Positions 22,097 through 29,182 of a DNA stretch of 32,579 bases are shown in pieces. The notes under the pieces are model-generated. The model worked only from the letters and a program-made list of their open reading frames with translations, made no database searches and had not been told where the DNA came from. Positions within the stretch are counted from its first letter, which is position 1; every line of letters starts with the position of its first letter. Source of the DNA: an uncultured Micromonospora sp. (GTDB lineage: Bacteria; Actinomycetota; Actinomycetes; Mycobacteriales; Micromonosporaceae). The translations under genes were made by a program, and so were the position numbers. The DNA lies in the NCBI GenBank assembly GCA_937951935.1, contig CALGAM010000114.1, forward strand, positions 1 through 32,579, read 5' to 3'.

Positions 22097-22172
22097 GCAC
22101 CCCCAATACTGGCCGACCACGCCTATTGAACCTGCCACGGCCCAGACAGCGCGCCGTCTGCGCCGATTGCGG

Positions 22173-22199
22173 TCCCCCGCGGCCGCGGGCCGCGGGGGA
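22173..22199 (-). terminator. Terminator of the ceb operon, after bglC
   Basis: A perfect 11-bp GC stem (22173-22183 and 22189-22199) with a 5-base loop starts 11 bases past the bglC stop. It separates the transport operon from cebR. Confidence 0.7.
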
Positions 22200-22209
22200 A
22201 GGCCTAGGT

Positions 22210-23643
22210 TCATTGTGCGGCCAAACCGTTACGTCGGATCACGTCCGCGTACCACTTGGCGCTCGACTTGGGGATCCGGCGCTGGCTGTCGTAGTCGACG
22301 TAGACCATGCCGAAACGCTTGGTGTAACCCCACGCCCACTCGAAGTTGTCCATCAGTGACCAGGCGAAGTAGCCGCGCAGGGGCACGCCGGAGGCGATCG
22401 CGGTGTGGCATGCCCGCAGGTGGGCGTCGAGGTACGCCACGCGGTCCGGGTCGTCGACCTCGCCGTCGACCACCTCGTCCACGAAGGCCGCACCGTTCTC
22501 GGTGATGTACAGCGGCAGCTCCGGGTAGTTCCGGTGCACCGTCTGGAGGGTCTCCACCAGCCCCGGCGCGTCGATCTCCCAGTTCATGTCGGTCACCGGT
22601 AGCCCGCGGGTGACGAACCGGACCTGCTCGCTGCCGGGCCAGCAGGACGGCGCCCGCCAGTACGGCTCCGGTTCCACTCCCTCGATCGGCGCGGCGACCA
22701 CGTGCCGGCTGTAGTAGTTGATGCCGAGGAACGACATCGGGGTGGAGATCGTCTTCAGGTCGCCGTCCCGGACGTGGCCGAAGTCGGTGACCTCGGCGAG
22801 ATCCGCCACCACGTCCGACGGGTAGCTGCCGAGCAGGATCGGGTCGAGGAAGATCCGGTTGGCCAGCCCGTCGATCCGCCGGGCCGCCTCGGCGTCGCCG
22901 GGCGAGTCGGTCTGCGGGGAGACGGCGTAGAGGTTCAGCGTCACCCCGACCTGGTGGTCCGGGGCGGCGGACCGCATCGCCTGGGTGGCCAGACCGTGGC
23001 CGAGCATCAGGTGGTGGGCGGCACGGACCGCTGCCGGGGCCTCGGTCCGACCGGGCGCGTGCGTTCCGGAGCCGTACCCGAGGAACGCCGAGCACCAGGG
23101 CTCGTTGAGGGTGATCCAGTGCCGCACCCGGTCGCCGAGGGCCCGCTGCGTCAGCTCGGCGTACTCGGCGAACCGGTACGCGGTGTCCCGGACCGGCCAG
23201 CCACCGGCGTCCTCCAGCGCCTGGGGCAGGTCCCAGTGGTAGAGGGTCACCCAGGGCTCGATGCCGTGCTCCAGCAGCTCGTCGACCAGGGCCCGGTAGA
23301 AGTCCAGCCCGGCCTGGTTGCCCGGGCCGGTGCCGTCCGGCTGGATCCGGGGCCAGGCCACCGAGAGCCGGTACGCCTTCAGCCCGATCTCGGCCATCAG
23401 CCTCACGTCGTCCCGGAACCGGTGGTAGTGGTCGCAGGCGACGTCGCCGGTGTGCCCGTGCAGGACCCGACCCGGGGTGTGGCTGAAGGTGTCCCAGATC
23501 GAGGCGGATCTGCCGCCCTCGTTCACCCCGCCCTCGATCTGGTAGGCGGCGGTGGCCGCCCCCCAGACGAATCCGGGCGGAAAGATCACCCCCTGCTCCT
23601 CCGCGAGGACCTGGGCGGACTGAGGGCTCGTGAAGCTGCTCAC
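22210..23643 (-). CDS. bglC: GH1 beta-glucosidase
   Basis: This 477-residue intracellular enzyme hydrolyses imported cellobiose and cello-oligosaccharides to glucose. The GH1 acid/base is E181 (TLNEP) and the nucleophile is E382 (ITENG). The N-terminal FVWGAATAAYQIEGG signature and the C-terminal WSLMDNFEWAWGY aglycone/sugar-binding block are present. There is no signal peptide, which fits action after uptake. GTG 23643 overlaps the cebG stop (GTGA), which implies translational coupling, and a terminator follows. It is the last gene of the CebR-controlled operon, and removing cellobiose should help to shut off induction. Confidence 0.95.
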   Translation of the reverse strand: MSSFTSPQSAQVLAEEQGVIFPPGFVWGAATAAYQIEGGVNEGGRSASIWDTFSHTPGRVLHGHTGDVACDHYHRFRDDVRLMAEIGLKAYRLSVAWPRIQPDGTGPGNQAGLDFYRALVDELLEHGIEPWVTLYHWDLPQALEDAGGWPVRDTAYRFAEYAELTQRALGDRVRHWITLNEPWCSAFLGYGSGTHAPGRTEAPAAVRAAHHLMLGHGLATQAMRSAAPDHQVGVTLNLYAVSPQTDSPGDAEAARRIDGLANRIFLDPILLGSYPSDVVADLAEVTDFGHVRDGDLKTISTPMSFLGINYYSRHVVAAPIEGVEPEPYWRAPSCWPGSEQVRFVTRGLPVTDMNWEIDAPGLVETLQTVHRNYPELPLYITENGAAFVDEVVDGEVDDPDRVAYLDAHLRACHTAIASGVPLRGYFAWSLMDNFEWAWGYTKRFGMVYVDYDSQRRIPKSSAKWYADVIRRNGLAAQ

Positions 23644-24548
23644 GACTTGACGGCGCCTTCCATGATGCCGCCGATGATCTGGCGGCCGAAGATGATGAAC
23701 ACAACCAACAGGGGGAGGGTCGCCAGCGAGGTGCCGGCGAACAGTGCCACGTAGTCCGTCTGGTACGGCCCGGACGAGAGGATCTTCAACGAGTACTGCA
23801 CGGTCGGCGTGTCGGGCGTGAGCACGATGAACGGCCAGAGGAACTCGTTCCAGGTCTGCATGAAGGTCAGCAGGCCGAGCACGGCCGCCGCCGGTCGCAA
23901 CGCCGGCAACACGACGTTCCAGTAGATCCGCCAGGTCGAGCAGCCGTCGAGCCGCGCCGCCTCGATCAGCTCGTCACTGACCGCGGACGTCGCGTACTGG
24001 CGCATCATGAACACCCCGAAGCCCTGCACCAGGAACGGCACGATGACCGCCTGGAGCGTCCCGGTCCATCCGAGCTCCACCATCATCAGGTAGAGCGGGA
24101 TGACGCCGAGCTGGGTCGGCACCATCATGGTGAGGATGATGACCAGCAGGAGCGCGTTCCTGCCCCGGAACCTGAGCTTGGCGAACGCGAACCCGGCCAG
24201 GCTGGAGAAGAAGATCACCGAGACGGTGACGATGCTCGACACCACGGCGGAGTTGACCAGACCGTAGACGAACGCGGCGTCCTCGTTGGCCAGCATCCGT
24301 TCGATGTTCTCGAACAGACGGTCGCCCGGGACGGGCGGCATCTCGTAGACCGCGCTGTTGTCCCGCGACGCGACGATGAACGACCAGACGATCGGGAAGA
24401 TCGAGAGTACGCAGCCGACGATCAACGCGAGGTAGGTCAGCGGGCTGGCCTGCCAGAGCTGCGCGCCGGGCATCCGGCCGCGCCGCGGACGCCGCCGGGT
24501 CACCGGGGACGGCGCCACCGAGCGGGGCAGGGTCTGCGTGGTGCTCAC
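23640..24548 (-). CDS. cebG: ABC sugar transporter permease (MalG type)
   Basis: This 302-residue inner-membrane permease has about six hydrophobic helices and the EAA loop EAARLDGCSTWRIYWNVVLPALRP, which contacts the ATPase. It has a charged cytosolic N terminus of about 35 residues. It should pair with CebF to import cello-oligosaccharides delivered by CebE. GTG 24548 overlaps the cebF stop (GTGA), and its own stop overlaps the bglC start in the same way. No ATPase gene is present; MsiK-type shared ATPases normally power such actinobacterial importers. Confidence 0.93.
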   Translation of the reverse strand: MSTTQTLPRSVAPSPVTRRRPRRGRMPGAQLWQASPLTYLALIVGCVLSIFPIVWSFIVASRDNSAVYEMPPVPGDRLFENIERMLANEDAAFVYGLVNSAVVSSIVTVSVIFFSSLAGFAFAKLRFRGRNALLLVIILTMMVPTQLGVIPLYLMMVELGWTGTLQAVIVPFLVQGFGVFMMRQYATSAVSDELIEAARLDGCSTWRIYWNVVLPALRPAAAVLGLLTFMQTWNEFLWPFIVLTPDTPTVQYSLKILSSGPYQTDYVALFAGTSLATLPLLVVFIIFGRQIIGGIMEGAVKS

Positions 24549-25522
24549 TTCTGCTCCCCCCTGACCGAGCGGCGGACCAGCGCGAAGTTGATCAGCGCGA
24601 AGCTGATGATCATCATGAAGAGGAGCCAGGACATCGCGGAGCCGTAGCCGTACTCGGCGTTGCCGGTGAAGGTCTGCTCGTAGATGTACATGGCCAGGGT
24701 CTGGAACTCGTGGTCGGCGCCGCCGCGAATCAGCCCGAAGCCGTACATCAGGGGCTCGGTGAAGATCTGGAAGCCACCGATGGTGGAGATGATGACCGTG
24801 AACAGGATCGTCGGCCGGATCAGCGGCACCGTGATCTGCCAGAACTGCCGCCAGGCGGAGGCGCCGTCCAGCGAGGCCGACTCGTACAGGTCCTTCGGGA
24901 TGGCCTGCATGGCGCCGAGGTAGATCAGGGCGTTGTAGCCGGTCCACCGCCAGTCGACCATGACGGCGATGGCGAACCAGGAGGCGTAGCGGTTGTCCCG
25001 CCAGGCGATCGGGTCGATACCGACGGTGCCGAGCAGCCAGTTCACCAGGCCGTACCGGTCCGCGAAGATCAGCGCGAAGATGATGCCGACCGCGGCCACC
25101 GAGGTGATGTTCGGGATCACGACGCCCATCCGCAGCAGCGTGCGGGCCCGCATCTGCCGGTTCAGCAGGTTGGCGAGGATCAGCGCCGCGATCAGCTGCG
25201 GCACCGTGCTGAGCACGAAGATGCCGACGGTGTTGTACGCCGCGTTCCAGAACTGCGAGTCCTGCAGCAGCACCCGGTAGTTCTCCAGGCCGACGAACTC
25301 CTTGGTGCCGCTGAGCAGCTCGTAGTCGAACAGCGAGACGTAGACGGTGTAGAGGACCGGGAAGAGGCCGAAGACCCCGAAGAGGATGAAGAACGGCGCT
25401 ACGTAGAGGTACGGGGAGTACTTGAGGTCCCAGCGGCCGAGGCGGTACGACCGCTGGCGGCGCGCGGCGCGGGTCGGCGGCGGGGCGGCGTGCCGGGGGC
25501 GGGTGCCGACAGCAGAAGTCAT
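24545..25522 (-). CDS. cebF: ABC sugar transporter permease (MalF type)
   Basis: This 325-residue permease has six predicted helices, starting with YLYVAPFFILFGVFGLFPVLY, and the EAA-type loop ESASLDGASAWRQFWQITVPLIRP. It is the partner of CebG in the cello-oligosaccharide importer. ATG 25522 is chosen because GGAAGGA lies seven bases upstream; an upstream ATG at 25576 would read through the intergenic hairpin. The gene is separated from cebE by 122 bases containing a strong hairpin, so permeases are probably made at lower levels than the binding protein. Its stop overlaps the cebG start. Confidence 0.94.
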   Translation of the reverse strand: MTSAVGTRPRHAAPPPTRAARRQRSYRLGRWDLKYSPYLYVAPFFILFGVFGLFPVLYTVYVSLFDYELLSGTKEFVGLENYRVLLQDSQFWNAAYNTVGIFVLSTVPQLIAALILANLLNRQMRARTLLRMGVVIPNITSVAAVGIIFALIFADRYGLVNWLLGTVGIDPIAWRDNRYASWFAIAVMVDWRWTGYNALIYLGAMQAIPKDLYESASLDGASAWRQFWQITVPLIRPTILFTVIISTIGGFQIFTEPLMYGFGLIRGGADHEFQTLAMYIYEQTFTGNAEYGYGSAMSWLLFMMIISFALINFALVRRSVRGEQK

Positions 25523-25560
25523 TGCGGGTCCTTCCGGAGAAGAGAGGCGGCGGAGACCTC

Positions 25561-25599
25561 GCGGCGGCGCCCACACCCGGCGGGTGTGGGCGCCGCCGC
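25561..25599 (-). other. 18-bp perfect hairpin between cebE and cebF
   Basis: Arms 25561-25578 and 25582-25599 pair perfectly around a 3-base loop. Placed 45 bases after the cebE stop, it may partially terminate transcription or protect the cebE 3' end. Either would favour binding protein over permeases, as known for other sugar ABC operons. Confidence 0.75.
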
Positions 25600-25644
25600 C
25601 GGTCCGCGGGCCCCTGGCCCACGGACCGGCAGGTCACCGGCGAC

Positions 25645-26952
25645 TCAGCTGGTCGCCTTCTTGGCCTCGTCCATCGCCTTCTTCCAGGCTTCTTCCGAGC
25701 TCAGCTGACCACGCTCGGCCGCCTGCATCTGCGGCTCGACGATGGTCTCCCAGACCTGCTGGTGCTTGGCCCCGAGGAAGACCGGCTTCATGTTCTTGAC
25801 GCTGTCACCGAAGATCTTGCCGGTGGGGGCGCCGCTGAAGTAGTCGCTCGTCTTGTTCTTGAACTCCGGGTCCTCCAGGCCGGGGATGCTCGACGGCATG
25901 GCACCGGCCTCCTTGAAGGCCGCCAGGTGGCCCTCCTTGCTGGTCAGGAACTTGGCCAGCTCGTAGGCCTCCTTCGGGTGCTTCGACTGCGCCGGGATGG
26001 CCAGGTACGAGCCGCCCCAGTTGCCGCCGCCACCCGGGATCGTGGCGATGTCCCACTTGCCGGCGTTGGCCGGGCCGGACCGCTGGGCGATGACGCCCTC
26101 GGTCATCCAGGCCGGGCAGGGGATGGTGGCGAACGCCGAGTTCTTGAAGGCGGCGTCCCAGTCGGCGCTCCACCGCTGGGCCTTGGCGGTCAGCCCCTCG
26201 GCGGCCATCTGCAGACCCATGTCCCAGGCCTTGCGGACGACCGGGTTGGTGTCACCGATGAACTTGTTGTCCTTGTCGAAGAAGAAGACCTCGGAGTTCT
26301 GCATGACGTACGGCTGCATCAGGCTGGTCCCGCTGTCCAGCCAGGCCGCCTTGACCTTGCCGCTGGCCTTGAACTGCCGGCCCAGCTCGATGTAGTCCTC
26401 CCAGGTCTTGATCCGGTTGGAGACCTCCTCCCGGTCGGTCGGCAGGCCGGCCTGCTCGAACAGGTCCTTGCGGTAGCACATCGCCAGGCCACCGACGTCG
26501 GTGCCCAGTGCGATCAGCTTCTTCCCGTCCGGGGTCAGGGCGTTGTTCCACTTCCACTCCGGGAAGTTGCTCTTCAGCTCACCGGCGCCCAGGTCGAGGA
26601 GGTTGACGAACTTGTCGTGGTTCTGCACGTACTGCAGCAGCACGCCCTCCTCGAGGCCGACCACGTCGCCGGCGCCGCTGCCCGCCGCGAGCCACTGCAC
26701 CAGCTTGGGCTGGAAGTCGCGCAGCTCACCCATCTTCTGGTGCTCCACCTTGATGTTCGGGTGGGCCGCCTCGAAGTCCTTGATGGCCTGGTCGTAGCCG
26801 AAGTTCTGGAAGGTCTGGATGACCAGCTTGATCTGGCCGCCCTCGCCGCCCTCGTCGTCATCGCTCTTGCTGCACGCCGCGCTGCCCAGGGCCACGCCCG
26901 TGGCAAGCGCGGCGACCGCGACGGTGCGGAGCCGACGCCTGATGACGCTCAT
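25645..26952 (-). CDS. cebE: Cello-oligosaccharide-binding lipoprotein
   Basis: This 435-residue solute-binding lipoprotein has a signal peptide MSVIRRRLRTVAVAALATGV and lipobox LGSAAC (Cys 27), to be diacylated and cleaved by LspA, followed by an acidic Gly-rich tether. The mature part is a family 1 extracellular binding protein (VIQTFQNFGYDQAIKDFEAAHPNI, then several Trp-rich stretches suited to sugar stacking). Context (CebR sites, permeases, GH1) supports cellobiose or cellotriose as ligand; other beta-glucans cannot be excluded. ATG 26952 has GAGAGGGG upstream. The leader is about 240 bases long. This is the first gene of the operon. Confidence 0.93.
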   Translation of the reverse strand: MSVIRRRLRTVAVAALATGVALGSAACSKSDDDEGGEGGQIKLVIQTFQNFGYDQAIKDFEAAHPNIKVEHQKMGELRDFQPKLVQWLAAGSGAGDVVGLEEGVLLQYVQNHDKFVNLLDLGAGELKSNFPEWKWNNALTPDGKKLIALGTDVGGLAMCYRKDLFEQAGLPTDREEVSNRIKTWEDYIELGRQFKASGKVKAAWLDSGTSLMQPYVMQNSEVFFFDKDNKFIGDTNPVVRKAWDMGLQMAAEGLTAKAQRWSADWDAAFKNSAFATIPCPAWMTEGVIAQRSGPANAGKWDIATIPGGGGNWGGSYLAIPAQSKHPKEAYELAKFLTSKEGHLAAFKEAGAMPSSIPGLEDPEFKNKTSDYFSGAPTGKIFGDSVKNMKPVFLGAKHQQVWETIVEPQMQAAERGQLSSEEAWKKAMDEAKKATS

Positions 26953-27185
26953 CCCTGACCCCTCTCAGGTCGGTAACTCATGTTGTGGTGGTTCCGTGTG
27001 TGTCGACGCGCGCGTGATGCGCCAGTTCGTCCAGGTGTTCGGTTGTCAAGGTGTGACAGGTGGCATCGGTCGTGCCGGTGTCCCCCCCTCGCCCGTCGGC
27101 GGCCTTCGCGAACGGTGGTCCGCAGGCCGTCGGCGGTGCGGTTCTCACGCCGCCGACATCGCGTGTGGTTTTGGCCACACATCAC
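26953..27185 (-). other. Long structured leader of cebE
   Basis: There is no gene here. Two inverted repeats are visible: GTGTGG/CCACAC (27163-27168 and 27175-27180) with a TTTTGG loop, and an imperfect GC repeat at 27131-27138 and 27147-27156. A second TTGACA-like hexamer occurs near 27045 but lacks a good -10. Confidence 0.4.
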
Positions 27186-27199
27186 CGGGAGCGCTCCCA
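27186..27199. promoter_or_regulatory. CebR operator 1, at the cebE transcription start
   Basis: CGGGAGCGCTCCCA begins two bases downstream of the -10 element and covers the expected start site. It is identical to the cellulase operator. Confidence 0.9.
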
Positions 27200-27201
27200 T
27201 G

Positions 27202-27230
27202 AGATTGCCGGGGGGTTTCCGGAGTGTCAA
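27202..27230 (-). promoter_or_regulatory. cebE promoter
   Basis: A consensus -35 TTGACA (27230-27225), a 17-bp spacer and CAATCT (27207-27202) lie on the minus strand, enclosed by the two CebR operators. Confidence 0.75.
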
Positions 27231-27238
27231 TGGCCCAG

Positions 27239-27252
27239 TGGGAGCGTTCCCA
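27239..27252. promoter_or_regulatory. CebR operator 2, upstream of the cebE promoter
   Basis: TGGGAGCGTTCCCA differs from the consensus at one position. It lies 8 bases upstream of the -35. The two operator centres are 53 bp apart, close to five helical turns, so two repressors would bind on the same face. Confidence 0.85.
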
Positions 27253-27363
27253 TTTCGTTACCGTCGGCGTCCGGTCACTCACCGCAAAGCGGGCGCTTAT
27301 CGGTGAGGTAACGAACGCACCGTCCGGCGGCCGGGCACGGGCGACGAGTGTCCGGAACGACCC

Positions 27364-27385
27364 CGCCCGCCCCATCGGGCGGGCG
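27364..27385 (-). terminator. Terminator downstream of the RibD-like gene
   Basis: A 9-bp stem (27364-27372 and 27377-27385) with a 4-base loop lies 60 bases past the stop, insulating the cebE promoter. Confidence 0.6.
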
Positions 27386-27444
27386 CCCGCGCGTCGACCA
27401 TGACGTCGCCGCCGGGCCCCGCCGGCCCGCGTGGAAGGTGGCGG

Positions 27445-28224
27445 TCAGGGTGTCGTGGGCAGGCGGGCCGGGGTGGCCCGGACGTAGCGGAGCAGCAGCG
27501 TGTCCCCGGCGGCCAGGACGTGCCGGAGCGCCATGTCGCGCGGCGGGCTCTGCGGCCCGGCGGTGATCCGTCCGGCGCCCGGCCCGGTCAGCATCGGTGC
27601 CACGGTCAGACACAGCTCGTCGACCAGGTCGGCGGCGGTGAGTGAGCCGAACAGGTGGGGCCCGCCCTCGCAGAGCACCTGTCCGTGGCCGCGGCGCCGC
27701 AGTTCGGCCAGTCCGACGACCGGATCGACCCGGTCATCGCCGCACCGCACCAGGTCGGCGACGGCGGCGAGGCCGGGTGGCGCGACGGCCCGGCGGTGGG
27801 TGAGCACCACCGGCCGCACCGGCGCGTCGGCGAAGACGGCCGAGGTCGGGTCGAGGTTCAGCGACCGGGAGACCACGACCAGCGTCGGGTGGTCGGGCAG
27901 GCCCAGTTCGCGACGCCAGGCCCGGCGACGCTCGTCGAGCCGGAGCGCCCGGTAGCCCTCGTGGCGCAACGTTCCCGCGCCCACCAGGAGCGCGTCGCAG
28001 AGCATCCGCAGCAGGCCGAAGACCCGCTTGTCCGGTCCGTCCGGCCCGCCGGAGAGGCCCGCGGAGTACCCGTCGAGTTCCACCGCGCCGTCGATGCTGG
28101 TGACGAAGTTCATCCGGAGCCACGGCCGGGTGGCCCGTGGATAGAGCCGGACCAGCGCCTCGTCGTCCAGTGGGCCGGTGTGAGGCTGGGGCCAGAGACG
28201 ACTTATCGGGACATTATTGGTCAT
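27445..28224 (-). CDS. RibD C-terminal domain (pyrimidine reductase-like) protein
   Basis: This 259-residue protein has a dihydrofolate reductase-like RibD C-terminal fold. Blocks include PWLRMNFVTSIDGAVEL, the NADPH-side DALLVGAGTLRHEGY, and LCEGGPHLFGSLTAADLVDEL. In riboflavin synthesis such domains reduce the ribosyl side chain of a pyrimidine, but this protein lacks the deaminase half and no rib genes are near. The actual substrate is therefore uncertain. ATG 28224 is chosen because the family-like sequence begins soon after it; it has only a weak ribosome binding site. Its first nine codons (AAT AAT, ATA, AGT) are AT-rich and rare for this genome. It is divergent from the next gene. Confidence 0.85.
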   Translation of the reverse strand: MTNNVPISRLWPQPHTGPLDDEALVRLYPRATRPWLRMNFVTSIDGAVELDGYSAGLSGGPDGPDKRVFGLLRMLCDALLVGAGTLRHEGYRALRLDERRRAWRRELGLPDHPTLVVVSRSLNLDPTSAVFADAPVRPVVLTHRRAVAPPGLAAVADLVRCGDDRVDPVVGLAELRRRGHGQVLCEGGPHLFGSLTAADLVDELCLTVAPMLTGPGAGRITAGPQSPPRDMALRHVLAAGDTLLLRYVRATPARLPTTP

Positions 28225-28245
28225 TCGCCCGCTGGACCGGTGACC

Positions 28246-28269
28246 GGAGGTACGGGTGGGGAGGTACGG
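28246..28269 (+). repeat. 10-bp direct repeat in a divergent promoter region
   Basis: GGAGGTACGG occurs exactly at 28246-28255 and 28260-28269 (14-bp period). The second copy contains TACGGT (28265-28270), a candidate -10 for the rightward gene. This pattern could bind a dimeric regulator. Confidence 0.6.
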
Positions 28270-28320
28270 TGCTGGCAGTCGCACCAGTTGCGGCCCCGGC
28301 AGTGGTCGTGCCGCGCCTCT

Positions 28321-28344
28321 CGGCATGCTCGGCAGATCATGCCG
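28321..28344 (+). other. Inverted repeat in the leader of the pRiA4b ORF-3-like gene
   Basis: CGGCATG (28321-28327) and CATGCCG (28338-28344) are exact reverse complements with a 10-base spacer. They lie about 30 bases upstream of the GTG at 28374 and are followed by a TAAGCC doublet. They may form a hairpin or an operator. Confidence 0.4.
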
Positions 28345-28373
28345 GTAAGCCTAAGCCGGGAGGGTGGGAGAGC

Positions 28374-28919
28374 GTGCCACGACGGATCTTCCAACTCAGG
28401 GTCTCGCTGGTCGACGTCACACCACCGGTGTGGCGGCGGGTACTGGTGCCGGGTGGCTACACCCTGGACCGCGTGCACCGGGTGTTCCAGTGCGCACTGG
28501 GCTGGCAGAACTGTCACCTGCACTCGTTCGACATCGACGGGGTGCAGTACGGCGAGCCGGATCCCGACGACGAGTCGACGTTTCGGGACGAGTTGGACAT
28601 TCGGCTGGACGCGGTGGTCGCCAAGGGCTCGCGCTTCCGTTACACCTACGACTTCGGCGACTGGTGGGAACACGACGTCGTCGTGGAGGACGTCTTCGGC
28701 GCCGACCCCGACGAGCGGTACCCGTCCTGTACCGCCGGCGCGGGGGCCTGTCCCCCGGAGGATGTCGGGGGACCGCAGGGCTACCGCCGGTTCCTGGCCG
28801 CGCTGGCCGATCCGGAGCACCCGGAGCACGAGTCGATGCGGAGCTGGATCGGACGCCCGTTCGACCCGGCGTGCTTCGACGTCGGTCGGGCGAGCACGCT
28901 GGTCCGCCGGATGAGCTGA
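28374..28919 (+). CDS. Plasmid pRiA4b ORF-3 family protein
   Basis: This 181-residue protein shows the family pattern clearly: VTPPVWRRVLVPGGYTLDRV, then VFQCALGWQNCHLHSFDI, YTYDFGDWWEHDVVVE, and the Cys-containing CPPEDVGGPQGYRRFLAAL, ending with ADPEHPEHE and the FDP region. The function is not established. The family is widespread, occurs on plasmids and near mobile elements, and its conserved His/Cys/Asp residues suggest metal or nucleic-acid contacts, though this is only inference. GTG 28374 has GGGAG five bases upstream. The following 263 bp before the HerA-like gene carry no gene. It is divergent from the RibD-like gene. Confidence 0.9.
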   Translation: MPRRIFQLRVSLVDVTPPVWRRVLVPGGYTLDRVHRVFQCALGWQNCHLHSFDIDGVQYGEPDPDDESTFRDELDIRLDAVVAKGSRFRYTYDFGDWWEHDVVVEDVFGADPDERYPSCTAGAGACPPEDVGGPQGYRRFLAALADPEHPEHESMRSWIGRPFDPACFDVGRASTLVRRMS

Positions 28920-29182
28920 GCCGACCCGGGGATCGGCCGGGCCGGGATGGTCGCGCGACGCCGCACGGCTCGGGCGGTGCCCCTCGGGCCGGACACACCG
29001 ACGTGCGACCCGCTCGCCGCCGCGTCGCGTGGCGCGCTGTCGTACCGGTGAGGCAGGATGCCACTCGTGTGTCGTGACCAGATCTCCGCCCTGACCAGGT
29101 GCCGACCGTCGGCGAGGCGCGCGGACCCGAGCGAGCGGGCCGCCACGTGGGACGAGCTCCGCGCGGCGAGGGGGCACCACCG

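Noticed and set aside
26953..27110. Second cebE promoter from a TTGACA near 27045
   Set aside because: No acceptable -10 lies 16-19 bases downstream, whereas the upstream promoter is flanked by operators.
28374..28919. Insertion-sequence remnant around the pRiA4b ORF-3-like gene
   Set aside because: No transposase sequence, terminal inverted repeats or target duplications are visible; the gene is intact with a good ribosome binding site.
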